The notes beneath the pieces are model-generated. The model saw nothing but the letters and a program-made list of their open reading frames with translations. It made no database searches and was not told the origin of the DNA. This document shows, in pieces, positions 16,582-23,878 of a stretch of DNA of 64,000 nucleotides. Where the stretch lies: assembly GCA_035535995.1 (NCBI GenBank), contig DATLOZ010000002.1, positions 1-64,000 on the forward strand. The letters are read 5' to 3'. Position numbers and translations under genes: made by a program. Position 1 is the stretch's first letter, and each line of letters opens with the position of its first letter. This DNA is from JANYCO01 sp035535995. Its GTDB lineage: Bacteria > Bacteroidota > Bacteroidia > Cytophagales > Cytophagaceae.

Positions 16582-18006
16582 TTAATAAGATGCATTCTTA
16601 GGATCGAAGTTAGCCCATCCGTCAGTCCAATCAGTAGCACCGAAAGCACCTCTGTAAGAAACTGTTTCCATACCAGCAGGAATAGTTACAAATCCGCTTG
16701 TAAGAGCACCGCTAGATACTGCAAAGTTTGGATCTGCAGGGTAAGCTGAGTTGTTCATTACGAATAGGTTTGAATTGATACCTGCAGCAGTCATTGCTGA
16801 ATAGTACAAAGTGTTTGAAAGATTTTTAATCACGTTTGTAGCATCTGTAGAGGAAGCAGTGCTAATGTTGTTTGGAGTGTTATCAGCATTCCATTGAGTA
16901 GCTACTGCGCTATAAGTTGTACCACTTGCAGCGTTAAGGAAAGTACTAGCAGTATTTTTGTTGAAACCTGCAATGATAGCGATGTTTCCTTTAAGAGTAG
17001 CAGAAGTGTTAGCATCCTGAAGTCTGATCACTTCTTTGAAACCAACCCAGATAGTGTTGTAGATGCTTTCAAGTGAGCTTCTTCTGATGTGTGCACCGCT
17101 TTGGAAGTTACCGCTGATAGCTTTAGTAGTATCACCGATTGGTCCAAGAAGAGTCATGTTGCTAAATACAGCAGAAGTACGTGGAGTCAAAGTGCTTGCA
17201 TTTGCATCGTTATCAGATTCGAAACCGTTAGAACCAGATTGGTCAGCCTGGAATGGATCTCTTACAGCAAGACCGTATTGAACTTGACCGCTGAAACCGT
17301 TGTCAGTATCGAAGTCATCATCCCATGCAGCATAAGATACAAGGTGCTTGCAGTTCACAGAACCACCGAACCACTCGAAAGAATCGTCACCACCGAATGA
17401 GCTTTGTACATACTCGATAGTTGTTCCGTTACCTACACCACCGAATGTAAGACCGTTGGTTTCGTTGTTTGGAGAAAGAGCGATACCAGCGAACTCGATT
17501 CTGCAATATTTCATGATACCAGAATTGTCAGCATCGTTTGTTCCACCGTAAGAAACAGCAGGAGTGATACCTTCGATTGTTGGAGTAGAAGCCCAGTTAG
17601 TTTTAGCTTTTCCAAGAAGGATTACGCCAGACCAGTCTCCTTCATCTCTTGCGCCTGCTGCCTGAGCAGAAGTAAAGATGATAGGTTGAGAAGCTGTTCC
17701 CTGAGCATCGATCTTACCGCCAAGGTTGATGATAAGAGCTGCTTTTGTTGATTTATCTCCCATGATAGTTGTACCAGCAGGGATCGTTAAAGTTTGTCCG
17801 TCACCTACGAACACTTGACCTTTCAGCAAATATTTTTTGCTTGCATCAAGAGTCATGGTGGAAAGGTTACCAGACAGTTCAGTGTATTGGCTGTTGTCTC
17901 CGGAAGGAGTAACATCGTCTTTTTTCTTCTTACAAGCTAGAGTAGCCACTGTAAGAGCAGTTAATAATACTAGGCTTACTTTTTTCATAGTTTTTGTTGT
18001 TGACAT
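16582..18006 (-). CDS. Surface-type beta-helix lipoprotein, probable phosphate-starvation protein
   Basis: 474-aa lipoprotein. The lipobox is TVATLAC followed by KKKKDDVTPSGDN, a linker of the kind that precedes exported domains. The body is rich in Gly, Asn, Ser and Thr and shows parallel beta-helix features (IPAGTTIMGDKSTKAALIINLGGKIDAQG, then IIFTSAQAAGARDEGDWSGVILLG and EYVQSSFGGDDSFEWFGGSV). Two starts are possible: ATG at 18006 or ATG at 17988 (MKKVSLV), the second giving a more usual signal peptide. A Pho-box-like promoter precedes it, and the next gene but one upstream is a TonB receptor with the same type of promoter. I infer a surface ligand-binding partner of that receptor under phosphate limitation; the ligand is unknown. 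Confidence 0.85.
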   Translation of the reverse strand: MSTTKTMKKVSLVLLTALTVATLACKKKKDDVTPSGDNSQYTELSGNLSTMTLDASKKYLLKGQVFVGDGQTLTIPAGTTIMGDKSTKAALIINLGGKIDAQGTASQPIIFTSAQAAGARDEGDWSGVILLGKAKTNWASTPTIEGITPAVSYGGTNDADNSGIMKYCRIEFAGIALSPNNETNGLTFGGVGNGTTIEYVQSSFGGDDSFEWFGGSVNCKHLVSYAAWDDDFDTDNGFSGQVQYGLAVRDPFQADQSGSNGFESDNDANASTLTPRTSAVFSNMTLLGPIGDTTKAISGNFQSGAHIRRSSLESIYNTIWVGFKEVIRLQDANTSATLKGNIAIIAGFNKNTASTFLNAASGTTYSAVATQWNADNTPNNISTASSTDATNVIKNLSNTLYYSAMTAAGINSNLFVMNNSAYPADPNFAVSSGALTSGFVTIPAGMETVSYRGAFGATDWTDGWANFDPKNASY

Positions 18007-18022
18007 TTATTTATTTTCGGTT

Positions 18023-18067
18023 CAAAATTAGACAGGGGATATTACTAGATTGTTAACTAGTTATTAG
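18023..18067 (-). promoter_or_regulatory. Pho-box-like promoter of the beta-helix lipoprotein gene
   Basis: On the minus strand, units TTAACAAT and GTAATATC have an 11-bp period, with a weaker unit CTAATAAC before them. A 7-bp gap leads to the -7 element TAATTTTG (18023-18030), 17 bp before the upstream ATG. Confidence 0.6.
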
Positions 18068-18086
18068 CGAATCTTTAATTCGCTTA

Positions 18087-18290
18087 CTATTTAGAACAGT
18101 CGGCACTCACGTAGCCTGCTGCTTTGATAGTGTTTTCGTAATCATCAGCATCTTTCTTAGAGCAGTTTTTACATTTGAAAACTTTTTCATTTCCTGATGA
18201 ATCTTTCGCTGTGCAATCATAGTCCTTTTTGCATGCGGTAGTGCTGATCGCTACTACTGCAATTAGTAAGAAGAAGAAGAAGTTTTTCAT
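18087..18290 (-). CDS. Small Cys-rich lipoprotein, 67 aa
   Basis: A signal peptide (FFFFLLIAVVAIS) ends in the lipobox STTAC (Cys at residue 20). The 47-residue mature part holds four more cysteines (DYDC, FKCKNC, SADC) and many Lys and Asp, suggesting a small disulfide-stabilised or metal-binding domain. ATG at 18290. Its own promoter carries the 11-bp repeats described for pstS, so it appears to be phosphate-regulated with the flanking receptor and beta-helix lipoprotein. No function is known to me. Confidence 0.8.
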   Translation of the reverse strand: MKNFFFFLLIAVVAISTTACKKDYDCTAKDSSGNEKVFKCKNCSKKDADDYENTIKAAGYVSADCSK

Positions 18291-18347
18291 GTGCGCGTTG
18301 AATTAATAGTTTAAAATGATCTTCATTAAAAAGATTTAATTTCGGCA

Positions 18348-18381
18348 CAAAACTAGACTTCAACTGTTACCTCAGTGTTAC
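18348..18381 (-). promoter_or_regulatory. Pho-box-like promoter of the 67-aa lipoprotein gene
   Basis: On the minus strand, units GTAACACT and GTAACAGT have an 11-bp period and are followed by a 7-bp gap and the -7 element TAGTTTTG (18348-18355). The remainder of the 322-bp gap 18291-18612 holds only the receptor's terminator and unremarkable AT-rich DNA. Confidence 0.7.
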
Positions 18382-18468
18382 GTACCAATTATGGAATGAT
18401 CAAATTACCGCAAGTCTGAAATTAGCCTGAAATCCCAGCTGTCAGCGATACACAACGCATCGATCAAT

Positions 18469-18500
18469 AAAAAAGACCCATCGTGACAATGGGTCTTTTT
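18469..18500 (-). terminator. Terminator of the 940-aa TonB receptor gene
   Basis: The stem AAAGACCCAT/ATGGGTCTTT has a 7-nt loop and T-runs on both sides, about 110 bp beyond the receptor stop codon. It separates the receptor gene from the 67-aa lipoprotein gene. Confidence 0.85.
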
Positions 18501-18612
18501 ACATTTATTTGACTATTATATTATCCTGTTATTTCATAAAACCTGTATGGTTTTGCCGGTTCTCTATTTGATATGTTAAACCTTTATAGGTTTACTCAAC
18601 GAATAGTTTGAT

Positions 18613-21435
18613 TTAGAATTTGAATATGATACCTGCCGTAAAGTACGTACCTCTTTTCGTAATGATGAATGGATCGTCTACTGAAGTGATCTTGCCATCG
18701 TTGTTGCTGTCTTGCATGAATCTTGATTTGTAGTTCAGCAGATCTTGTACCCCCAGTCTTCCTTCCCAACGATCGGAGAATTGTTTCTGTACAGTAAGGT
18801 CGATCGAGTGTCTTGGCATTTCATAGATGGTAGGGTTGTTCACGTCACCCACAATGAAAATTCTTTTTCCGAAGATGTTATAAAGCGCACTGATCGAAAG
18901 TCCTTTGTCTTCGTTGGTATAATACAAACCTGTATTGATCACGTATGGAGATTGTCCTTGCAGCGCACGTTTGTTGCTTTCTGAAGTAGAGCTCAATCCA
19001 AGATTTACCTGGCTGTGAATGATCGATCCGTTGAACAGGAGCGACATATCGCGGATCACTTTTACATTGATGAACTTAAGTGATTTCCGGATCTCCAGCT
19101 CTGCACCGTAGTTGGTAGCATAGTCGGCGTTCTTGTAGGTAAATTGTCTTGGGAATCCGATCAAGCTGATCACTTCGATCGGGTTGATAAAACGTTTGTA
19201 GAACGCGCCGATGGAAATCATTTCACTCGAAGAAGGATACAATTCCCAACGTGCATCGAAGTTGTGAATGTTACACATCTTCAGCGTATCGTTACCCATG
19301 AAGTTTGCATTCAGGTCGAAGTCGTAGAAGAAGAACGGAGCCAACTCGCGGAACTCGGCACGGTTAACTGTTTTGCTGTAAGCAAGACGCACTAGTTGTT
19401 TCGGAGTAAGGTTGTAGCTCAGGTTTGCGAATGGAAGCGGAGATACCAGGAAGGTATCGATGTTTATTTTTTTAACATAGCTTTCACTTTTCAATTTCTG
19501 GTGATATACCTCCACTCTGACACCTGTCTGTACATTGAATTTTTTGATCGGGATCACAATTGAAGCAAACCCTGCATATAGGTCGCTGCCTGCTGTATAT
19601 TTATCAGATACGTTGGTTCCGTCTTCAATTTTAAATCCGTCGGGAGAAGAAATATTGGTTGGCGAAAAGACCTGGTCGATCGGAAGCGCCAGCAAGCTGT
19701 CGTTGGCAGGAGTGTTGGTGAGCGATTTGTAAGACATCCAACGTGCCTGGAATTGTCTTGATCTTGATTCGATGTAGTATCCTGCCTTCAATGAAATGCC
19801 GGTGGAATCTGCATCCTTCACAAATTTATGTTCCAACGCACCGCTGGTCATCATTACTGTTTCTGTCAATTTTGAATTAAAACGCGCTGCGTCAAACAAA
19901 CTTGCAGAAGAAGGCATGATCACTTTGTATGGATCGTCGGAGCCTATTGTTTTATAGGTTCTGAATCGGATCCAGTCTGGTACATTTCTGTTGATATAGG
20001 AATATCCAACATTCCAGGTAAAGCTTGTCCGGTCTTTGTTGAACTCATGTTTACCGCCAAGCTGCGAAGTAAAGATCGTTCTGGAAGTATAGCGGTATGA
20101 ATATGCATTCAAAGAGTCCGTAGGTCTGTCAGCCGGTTGCATACCGGAACGGAGCACCGTTTCATTTTCTCCTTGTTGGTTGAAGAAGTTTTTAAAATCA
20201 ATTTTATTTCTTGAATTCAGGATTACGCTCCAGTTGTGTACAATACCAAGTCTTACTGTATTTGCAGTTCTGTCGTCGTTAAATTGCGAACGTAATGTAC
20301 TTTCCGCTCCATCATTACTACCTGTATAATCGTAACGCTCTATTTTCTGTTTCTGGTAAAGATTTGTGTAGTTAATAGAAGTGATGTTCCCTACTTTAGC
20401 ATTTCCTATATTGAATTTTCTTCCGAAGTCAATGCTCAGACGCAGATCAGGGAGCGCAGTGCGAGTGCTGTAACCAAAGCGGTTTGGCAGTGATGCAGCA
20501 GCTTGTTGTTTCTGTACATCGGTAACGGTAGTTCCGTTTAGATAAGCTGTGGTAGGAAAACCTGAAGGAAGCGTTCTGGATTTATCGGCGAAGCCAAAGA
20601 GTTCTGACGAGCCGGAAAAGTTGCTATGATAATCCTTGAAGGTTGTTCCATTTCTATAACCACCCGTCAGGCTGACGTTGAAGAAATTTCTGTCCGGCAT
20701 ATTTTTCGTATAAACCTTGATCACCCCTGCGGCGAAATCGCCCGGGATATCGGCAGCGCCGGATTTGTACACCGACATTCTATCCAGCATTTGGCTTGGG
20801 ATCAGGTCGAAAGAGAAAGATCTTCTTTCCACTTCTGTATTCGGTGCGATCGCATCGTTGATCATCACCACGTTGTAACGCTCGCTCAATCCGCGGATCA
20901 GTACGAAACGGTTGTCTACAATGGTTACCCCCGGCACACGCTGCATTACTTGCGCAGCATCCCTGTCTTGCGATTTGGAGATCTGCTCGGCGGAGATCAC
21001 GTTTACTACTTGTTTGCTTTCTTTGGTTTCTTTCACCGCAGCTTCCACTGTATTGGTGGTCTTGGTTCCGATCACTACCACTTCTTCGCTTTCAGTGGCT
21101 TCTGATTTCATGTAAACGGTACCAAGATCCGTTGCTTTGCCACCTTCTACTTTTACATTTTCTACTTTAAGAGGTTTGTAGCCGAAGTATGTAATAAGAA
21201 TAGTGTAGGTACCGGTTTTTACATTTTTAATGGTAAAATTTCCATCAGTGTCTGTAAATGCGCCCAAGGTGTTATTTCCCTCTACTACCACTACGGCGCC
21301 AATGACAGTTTCTACGGAATCACTTACACTACCGGTGATGGTTCCTGTGTCTTGTGCAGAAAGGTTCAGTGTGGAGATAAAGAGAAGAATTGCGGCTATC
21401 GCCAGTCCCTTCAAGAATTTTTTAATCGGCTTCAC
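18613..21435 (-). CDS. TonB-dependent receptor with carboxypeptidase-like N-terminal domain, probable Pho regulon member
   Basis: 940-aa outer-membrane receptor. The signal peptide ends LNLSAQ. A carboxypeptidase-regulatory-like domain follows (GTITGSVSDSVETVIGAVVVVEG to KVENVKVEG), then the plug (SKSQDRDAAQVMQRVPGVTIVDN, IPGDFAAGVIKVYTK) and a long barrel ending in an aromatic residue (TAGIIFKF). I set the start at GTG 21435 (KPIKKFLKGLAIAA), because the longer frame from TTG 21483 would place the coding start inside the promoter's repeat array, which ends at a TAATTTTG -7 element. No SusD-like gene follows; two lipoproteins with matching promoters do. Uptake of a phosphorus compound is inferred; the substrate is unknown. 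Confidence 0.9.
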   Translation of the reverse strand: MKPIKKFLKGLAIAAILLFISTLNLSAQDTGTITGSVSDSVETVIGAVVVVEGNNTLGAFTDTDGNFTIKNVKTGTYTILITYFGYKPLKVENVKVEGGKATDLGTVYMKSEATESEEVVVIGTKTTNTVEAAVKETKESKQVVNVISAEQISKSQDRDAAQVMQRVPGVTIVDNRFVLIRGLSERYNVVMINDAIAPNTEVERRSFSFDLIPSQMLDRMSVYKSGAADIPGDFAAGVIKVYTKNMPDRNFFNVSLTGGYRNGTTFKDYHSNFSGSSELFGFADKSRTLPSGFPTTAYLNGTTVTDVQKQQAAASLPNRFGYSTRTALPDLRLSIDFGRKFNIGNAKVGNITSINYTNLYQKQKIERYDYTGSNDGAESTLRSQFNDDRTANTVRLGIVHNWSVILNSRNKIDFKNFFNQQGENETVLRSGMQPADRPTDSLNAYSYRYTSRTIFTSQLGGKHEFNKDRTSFTWNVGYSYINRNVPDWIRFRTYKTIGSDDPYKVIMPSSASLFDAARFNSKLTETVMMTSGALEHKFVKDADSTGISLKAGYYIESRSRQFQARWMSYKSLTNTPANDSLLALPIDQVFSPTNISSPDGFKIEDGTNVSDKYTAGSDLYAGFASIVIPIKKFNVQTGVRVEVYHQKLKSESYVKKINIDTFLVSPLPFANLSYNLTPKQLVRLAYSKTVNRAEFRELAPFFFYDFDLNANFMGNDTLKMCNIHNFDARWELYPSSSEMISIGAFYKRFINPIEVISLIGFPRQFTYKNADYATNYGAELEIRKSLKFINVKVIRDMSLLFNGSIIHSQVNLGLSSTSESNKRALQGQSPYVINTGLYYTNEDKGLSISALYNIFGKRIFIVGDVNNPTIYEMPRHSIDLTVQKQFSDRWEGRLGVQDLLNYKSRFMQDSNNDGKITSVDDPFIITKRGTYFTAGIIFKF

Positions 21436-21464
21436 TAAGTTGGGCTGTTTGTTTGATATGCCGG

Positions 21465-21509
21465 CAAAATTATACCCACGCAATTAATAGAGCGTTAATC
21501 AAATGTTAA
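21465..21509 (-). promoter_or_regulatory. Pho-box-like promoter of the 940-aa TonB receptor gene
   Basis: On the minus strand, three units TTAACATT, TTAACGCT and TTAATTGC have an exact 11-bp period, a 7-bp gap and the -7 element TAATTTTG (21465-21472). Transcription would start about 20 bp before the GTG at 21435. Confidence 0.72.
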
Positions 21510-21584
21510 GGAATTATTAAAATAGGCAGCCCAGGAAATTAATTTTATCATTTAATTTTTAATATAATTTTAATGAAAACACAG

Positions 21585-21651
21585 GTAATCAGGAATTAAC
21601 GAGCATTTAACAATCCGGCAAAATTTTATTAACACTTGTATGCTTTATTTG
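21585..21651 (+). promoter_or_regulatory. Orphan Pho-box-like promoter pointing away from the receptor
   Basis: On the plus strand, units GTAATCAG, TTAACGAG, TTAACAAT, a poor unit GCAAAATT, and TTAACACT keep an 11-bp period. A 7-bp gap then leads to TTTATTTG (21644-21651), which differs from TAnnTTTG at one base. No open frame begins near the expected start; repeat DNA follows for about 270 bp before a 96-aa frame. Confidence 0.5.
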
Positions 21652-21665
21652 TATGCTTTAGAAAA

Positions 21666-21922
21666 AGATACCAGATGCCAGATACCAGATAAAAATTAAT
21701 AGATATACGTAGTTAAGTTTTATTGTTTTATAATGATAGTTTCAAAAAGAGCGCAGAGCGCATTGCTGGCGGGGACGCCAGCAAACAAGAAATACAAAAA
21801 CTTGAATTTTAATAAAATTTAACTACGTATATCTAAAAATTAAATGTCAATTTTAAGTAGAGATGGTTCACGATAACATCCTGATTATTATCCGGAATCT
21901 GGCATCCGGTATCTGGTATCCG
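21666..21922. repeat. Heptamer inverted repeat, RGATRCC family, enclosing another element
   Basis: The left arm 21666-21690 (agatacc, agatgcc, agatacc, agataaa) and the complementary right arm 21888-21922 are separated by about 200 bp, much further apart than at other loci. The interval holds the 134-bp element at 21701-21834. Confidence 0.75.
21701..21834. mobile_element. MITE-like element with 24-bp terminal inverted repeats
   Basis: The terminal arms 21701-21724 and 21811-21834 match over 24 bp with one mismatch (outer end AGATATACGTAGTTAA). The interior has a 9-bp hairpin (TTGCTGGCG/CGCCAGCAA, 21763-21784) and no coding capacity. I see no clear target-site duplication. The interior GAGCGCATTGCTGGCG core recurs on the other strand near 60970. 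Confidence 0.5.
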
Positions 21923-21962
21923 TACAAAAACCCGTAAGTAATGTAAATCATCAACAGAAGAT

Positions 21963-22253
21963 ATGCGCCGATCCGATACTTTTAACGATTTTTTAGACAT
22001 TAATATGAAAGTGATCAGAAGAATACTATCAGGCAAATTTTTAGACATCCATCTGTGTTCGCAAAAATATCAACTGGTACATATTCGAATTGTAAACCTG
22101 GCCGGAAGCTCGAAGCTTTCGATCTGGGAAGAAATTTACAAAGGCGACAATGCCTTAGCTATCGATATCTCCAGCCTGATCAAAGGCCCTTATAAGATCA
22201 TTGTAGATTTTCCGGAAGAAAATACGAGAGAGGAATTATTTACTATTTGCTAG
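21963..22253 (+). CDS. Small protein resembling a free-standing sorting-type beta domain, 96 aa
   Basis: No signal peptide. Residues 38-85 (LVHIRIVNLAGSSKLSI..., then DNALAIDISSLIKGPYKIIVDF) follow the strand pattern of the C-terminal beta-sandwich in type IX secretion cargo (V-x-I-x-D/N-x-x-G ... L-D-L-S-x-L-x-x-G-x-Y), but as a separate short protein. ATG at 21963, or a second ATG at 22005 giving 82 aa. It converges with and overlaps the next gene by 11 bp at the 3' end. It could be transcribed from the orphan promoter at 21585. It is a plausible gene of unknown role. Confidence 0.55.
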   Translation: MRRSDTFNDFLDINMKVIRRILSGKFLDIHLCSQKYQLVHIRIVNLAGSSKLSIWEEIYKGDNALAIDISSLIKGPYKIIVDFPEENTREELFTIC

Positions 22254-22545
22254 TTTCTTTTTCTCTTGCGTATTCGATATTTAAATCTTCGCAAGTAAGT
22301 GTAGCAATTTCGTCGAGGTCAAAATAACTATATACAGGCTCCCTGCTTTCGCGCGGCGCTGAATACTCTTCTTTCCAGGTGATGCCCGTGATCTTGTTTT
22401 TATCCAGGTCGAGGATCCTGAACGATCTTAAAAGAATATTCCCGTTGATAAGACTGATGTCTACCGGATAGTAAAGCTTGCCGGAAAAGATCGCTACTTT
22501 ATTATGTTGTTCTTTTATAATTTTTTCTACCAGCTCTTTTAACAT
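22243..22545 (-). CDS. Hypothetical protein, 100 aa
   Basis: Small acidic cytoplasmic protein with no recognised family. It begins with an amphipathic helix (LKELVEKIIKEQHNK) followed by short strands (VAIFSGKLYYPVDISLINGNILLRSF). ATG at 22545. The 3' end overlaps the convergent 96-aa gene by 11 bp. It lies about 90 bp downstream of the glycosyltransferase gene, with a heptamer repeat between them. The composition and codon usage look real, but I cannot assign a role. Confidence 0.6.
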   Translation of the reverse strand: MLKELVEKIIKEQHNKVAIFSGKLYYPVDISLINGNILLRSFRILDLDKNKITGITWKEEYSAPRESREPVYSYFDLDEIATLTCEDLNIEYAREKETSK

Positions 22546-22581
22546 AATTGTGTCGGTTAACTTTAGATATCACTTTTGATT

Positions 22582-22633
22582 AGGATACCAGATGCCGGAT
22601 ACCGGATAAAATTAAGGTACTATTTTATCTGGC
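22582..22633. repeat. Heptamer inverted repeat, RGATRCC family
   Basis: Units ggatacc, agatgcc, ggatacc, ggataaa are followed after about 15 bp by a short complementary arm (ttttatctggcctc) that runs up to the glycosyltransferase stop codon. Confidence 0.8.
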
Positions 22634-22635
22634 CT

Positions 22636-23727
22636 CTATTCTACCAGCTCCTTCAAAAACATTTGCTCGGCCTGGCTGATCCAACTTCCGAATTCTTCTT
22701 TCACCGATTGGTGTTTAGGAAGATATTCTACGAGTTTGCTAATGTCAAATTCAGTACTGGAAATTCCGGCCTTGGACTTCACAGCATCGATCGCATTGCA
22801 GGTTTGTTCGAACTGGCCTTCGGTAGGCACCATCATTACTGGTTTTCCCAGGTACATTGCTTCGCAGATAGATTCAAAACCTGCAGTACTTACATAGCCT
22901 GCGCAGTCTTTCATGTATTGCAAAAATATTTTATCGTTCAGCTTGTGGAACGTAATATTTTCATGCGGCATAAAATTATCGTCTACGCCGGCCTTGTCCC
23001 AAAAGCAGTGCAGGTGCAGCGATTTGTTGGTCTCATGCCATTTGATAATATCTTCGCCGTAGCCGCTGTTGACCATATAGGCGAGAATATAATTTTTATT
23101 TTCAGGTTCTATATCGAATACTTCGCTACGCAAAAGTGGTGGTACCACTTTTACTTTTTCTCTTGCAAAATCTTCCATCGGGCGAAAAGAAAGTCCGAGA
23201 CGCTTGGAAGCCCTGAAGGACGTTGCCTTGGTATTGAGCTGTACCAAAATGCGGTCGATCATCTTTTGTTTTGGAAATTCAAAATCGGGATGCAGCATCA
23301 GGTACTGGTGGCCGATGCAGATGTATTTTGCTTTCGGCTTGTATAGCAAAGAATAAAATCCACCAAGCAGATCATAAAAATTGATGATCACATCCGGCTG
23401 GTGTTCTTTTACTTTTTGATCGATCTGTTTCAGATTGGAAAGGAAAAACCCTGTACGTTTTAAATTTTGTGTGATCGTAGGCAGGATCTGGATGGCTTTG
23501 CCTTTTTTATCGGTTACAAAATTCGGGCTTTCAAAAGCTACGACCTCTGTTTTTATTTTTTCGAAGAAGAAGGGAGGAATTTCACGTCTTTTGCTTTTAC
23601 CCACCAGCACACAGCTAAGCGAATGTCCGGCTCTTGAAAGCATGTCCCGGAGAGAGATCGCCTGGGTCATATGTCCGCGGCCTTCTCCTTGTACTATAAA
23701 AAGAAATTTAAGCTTTTTCTCTTCCAT
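22636..23727 (-). CDS. MurG-like glycosyltransferase, probable glycolipid synthase under Pho control
   Basis: 363-aa GT-B fold enzyme of the MurG/UDP-glucuronosyl-like type. The N-terminus reads FLFIVQGEGRGHMTQAISL, with the Gly-rich acceptor loop (GEGRGHMTQ), and the C-terminal donor site has YVSTAGFESICEAMYLGKPVMMVP (the usual GGxxT/SxxExxxxGxP pattern). No membrane segment is present; peripheral inner-membrane association is expected. ATG at 23727. Three 11-bp repeats and a 7-bp gap precede its -7 element, as at pstS. A divergent diacylglycerol-kinase-family gene adjoins. I infer replacement of phospholipid by glycolipid during phosphate shortage; the acceptor and sugar are unknown. Confidence 0.82.
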   Translation of the reverse strand: MEEKKLKFLFIVQGEGRGHMTQAISLRDMLSRAGHSLSCVLVGKSKRREIPPFFFEKIKTEVVAFESPNFVTDKKGKAIQILPTITQNLKRTGFFLSNLKQIDQKVKEHQPDVIINFYDLLGGFYSLLYKPKAKYICIGHQYLMLHPDFEFPKQKMIDRILVQLNTKATSFRASKRLGLSFRPMEDFAREKVKVVPPLLRSEVFDIEPENKNYILAYMVNSGYGEDIIKWHETNKSLHLHCFWDKAGVDDNFMPHENITFHKLNDKIFLQYMKDCAGYVSTAGFESICEAMYLGKPVMMVPTEGQFEQTCNAIDAVKSKAGISSTEFDISKLVEYLPKHQSVKEEFGSWISQAEQMFLKELVE

Positions 23728-23746
23728 TGCATTATTTGGTATGCTA

Positions 23747-23791
23747 CAAAAGAAGAAAATGAACTTTAACTGAATATTAATGGAATATTAA
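23747..23791 (-). promoter_or_regulatory. Pho-box-like promoter of the glycosyltransferase gene
   Basis: On the minus strand, units TTAATATT, TTAATATT and TTAAAGTT have an 11-bp period, then a 7-bp gap and the -7 element TTCTTTTG (23747-23754), one base off TAnnTTTG. Confidence 0.62.
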
Positions 23792-23878
23792 ATTAAGCAT
23801 ACCATAGGTAAACTCATCGTTATCGAATGGTGTATTTTACCGAAAAAATCACTTGCTTTGCAGATAAATAAAAAATCA

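Noticed and set aside
20626..21105. Plus-strand frame of 159 codons opposite the TonB receptor, and other long antisense frames (for example 12088-12681, 1656-2213)
   Set aside because: They are shadows of well-supported genes on the other strand, with no family match and unlikely composition.
21436..21483. Longer TonB receptor starting at TTG 21483
   Set aside because: It would place the coding start inside the promoter's repeat array, upstream of the -7 element. The GTG at 21435 gives a normal signal peptide.
22243..22680. Similarity between the start of the 100-aa protein (LKELVEK) and the end of the glycosyltransferase (FLKELVE) as a sign of duplication
   Set aside because: The DNA matches only over a few short stretches around the heptamer repeat; chance is the simpler explanation.
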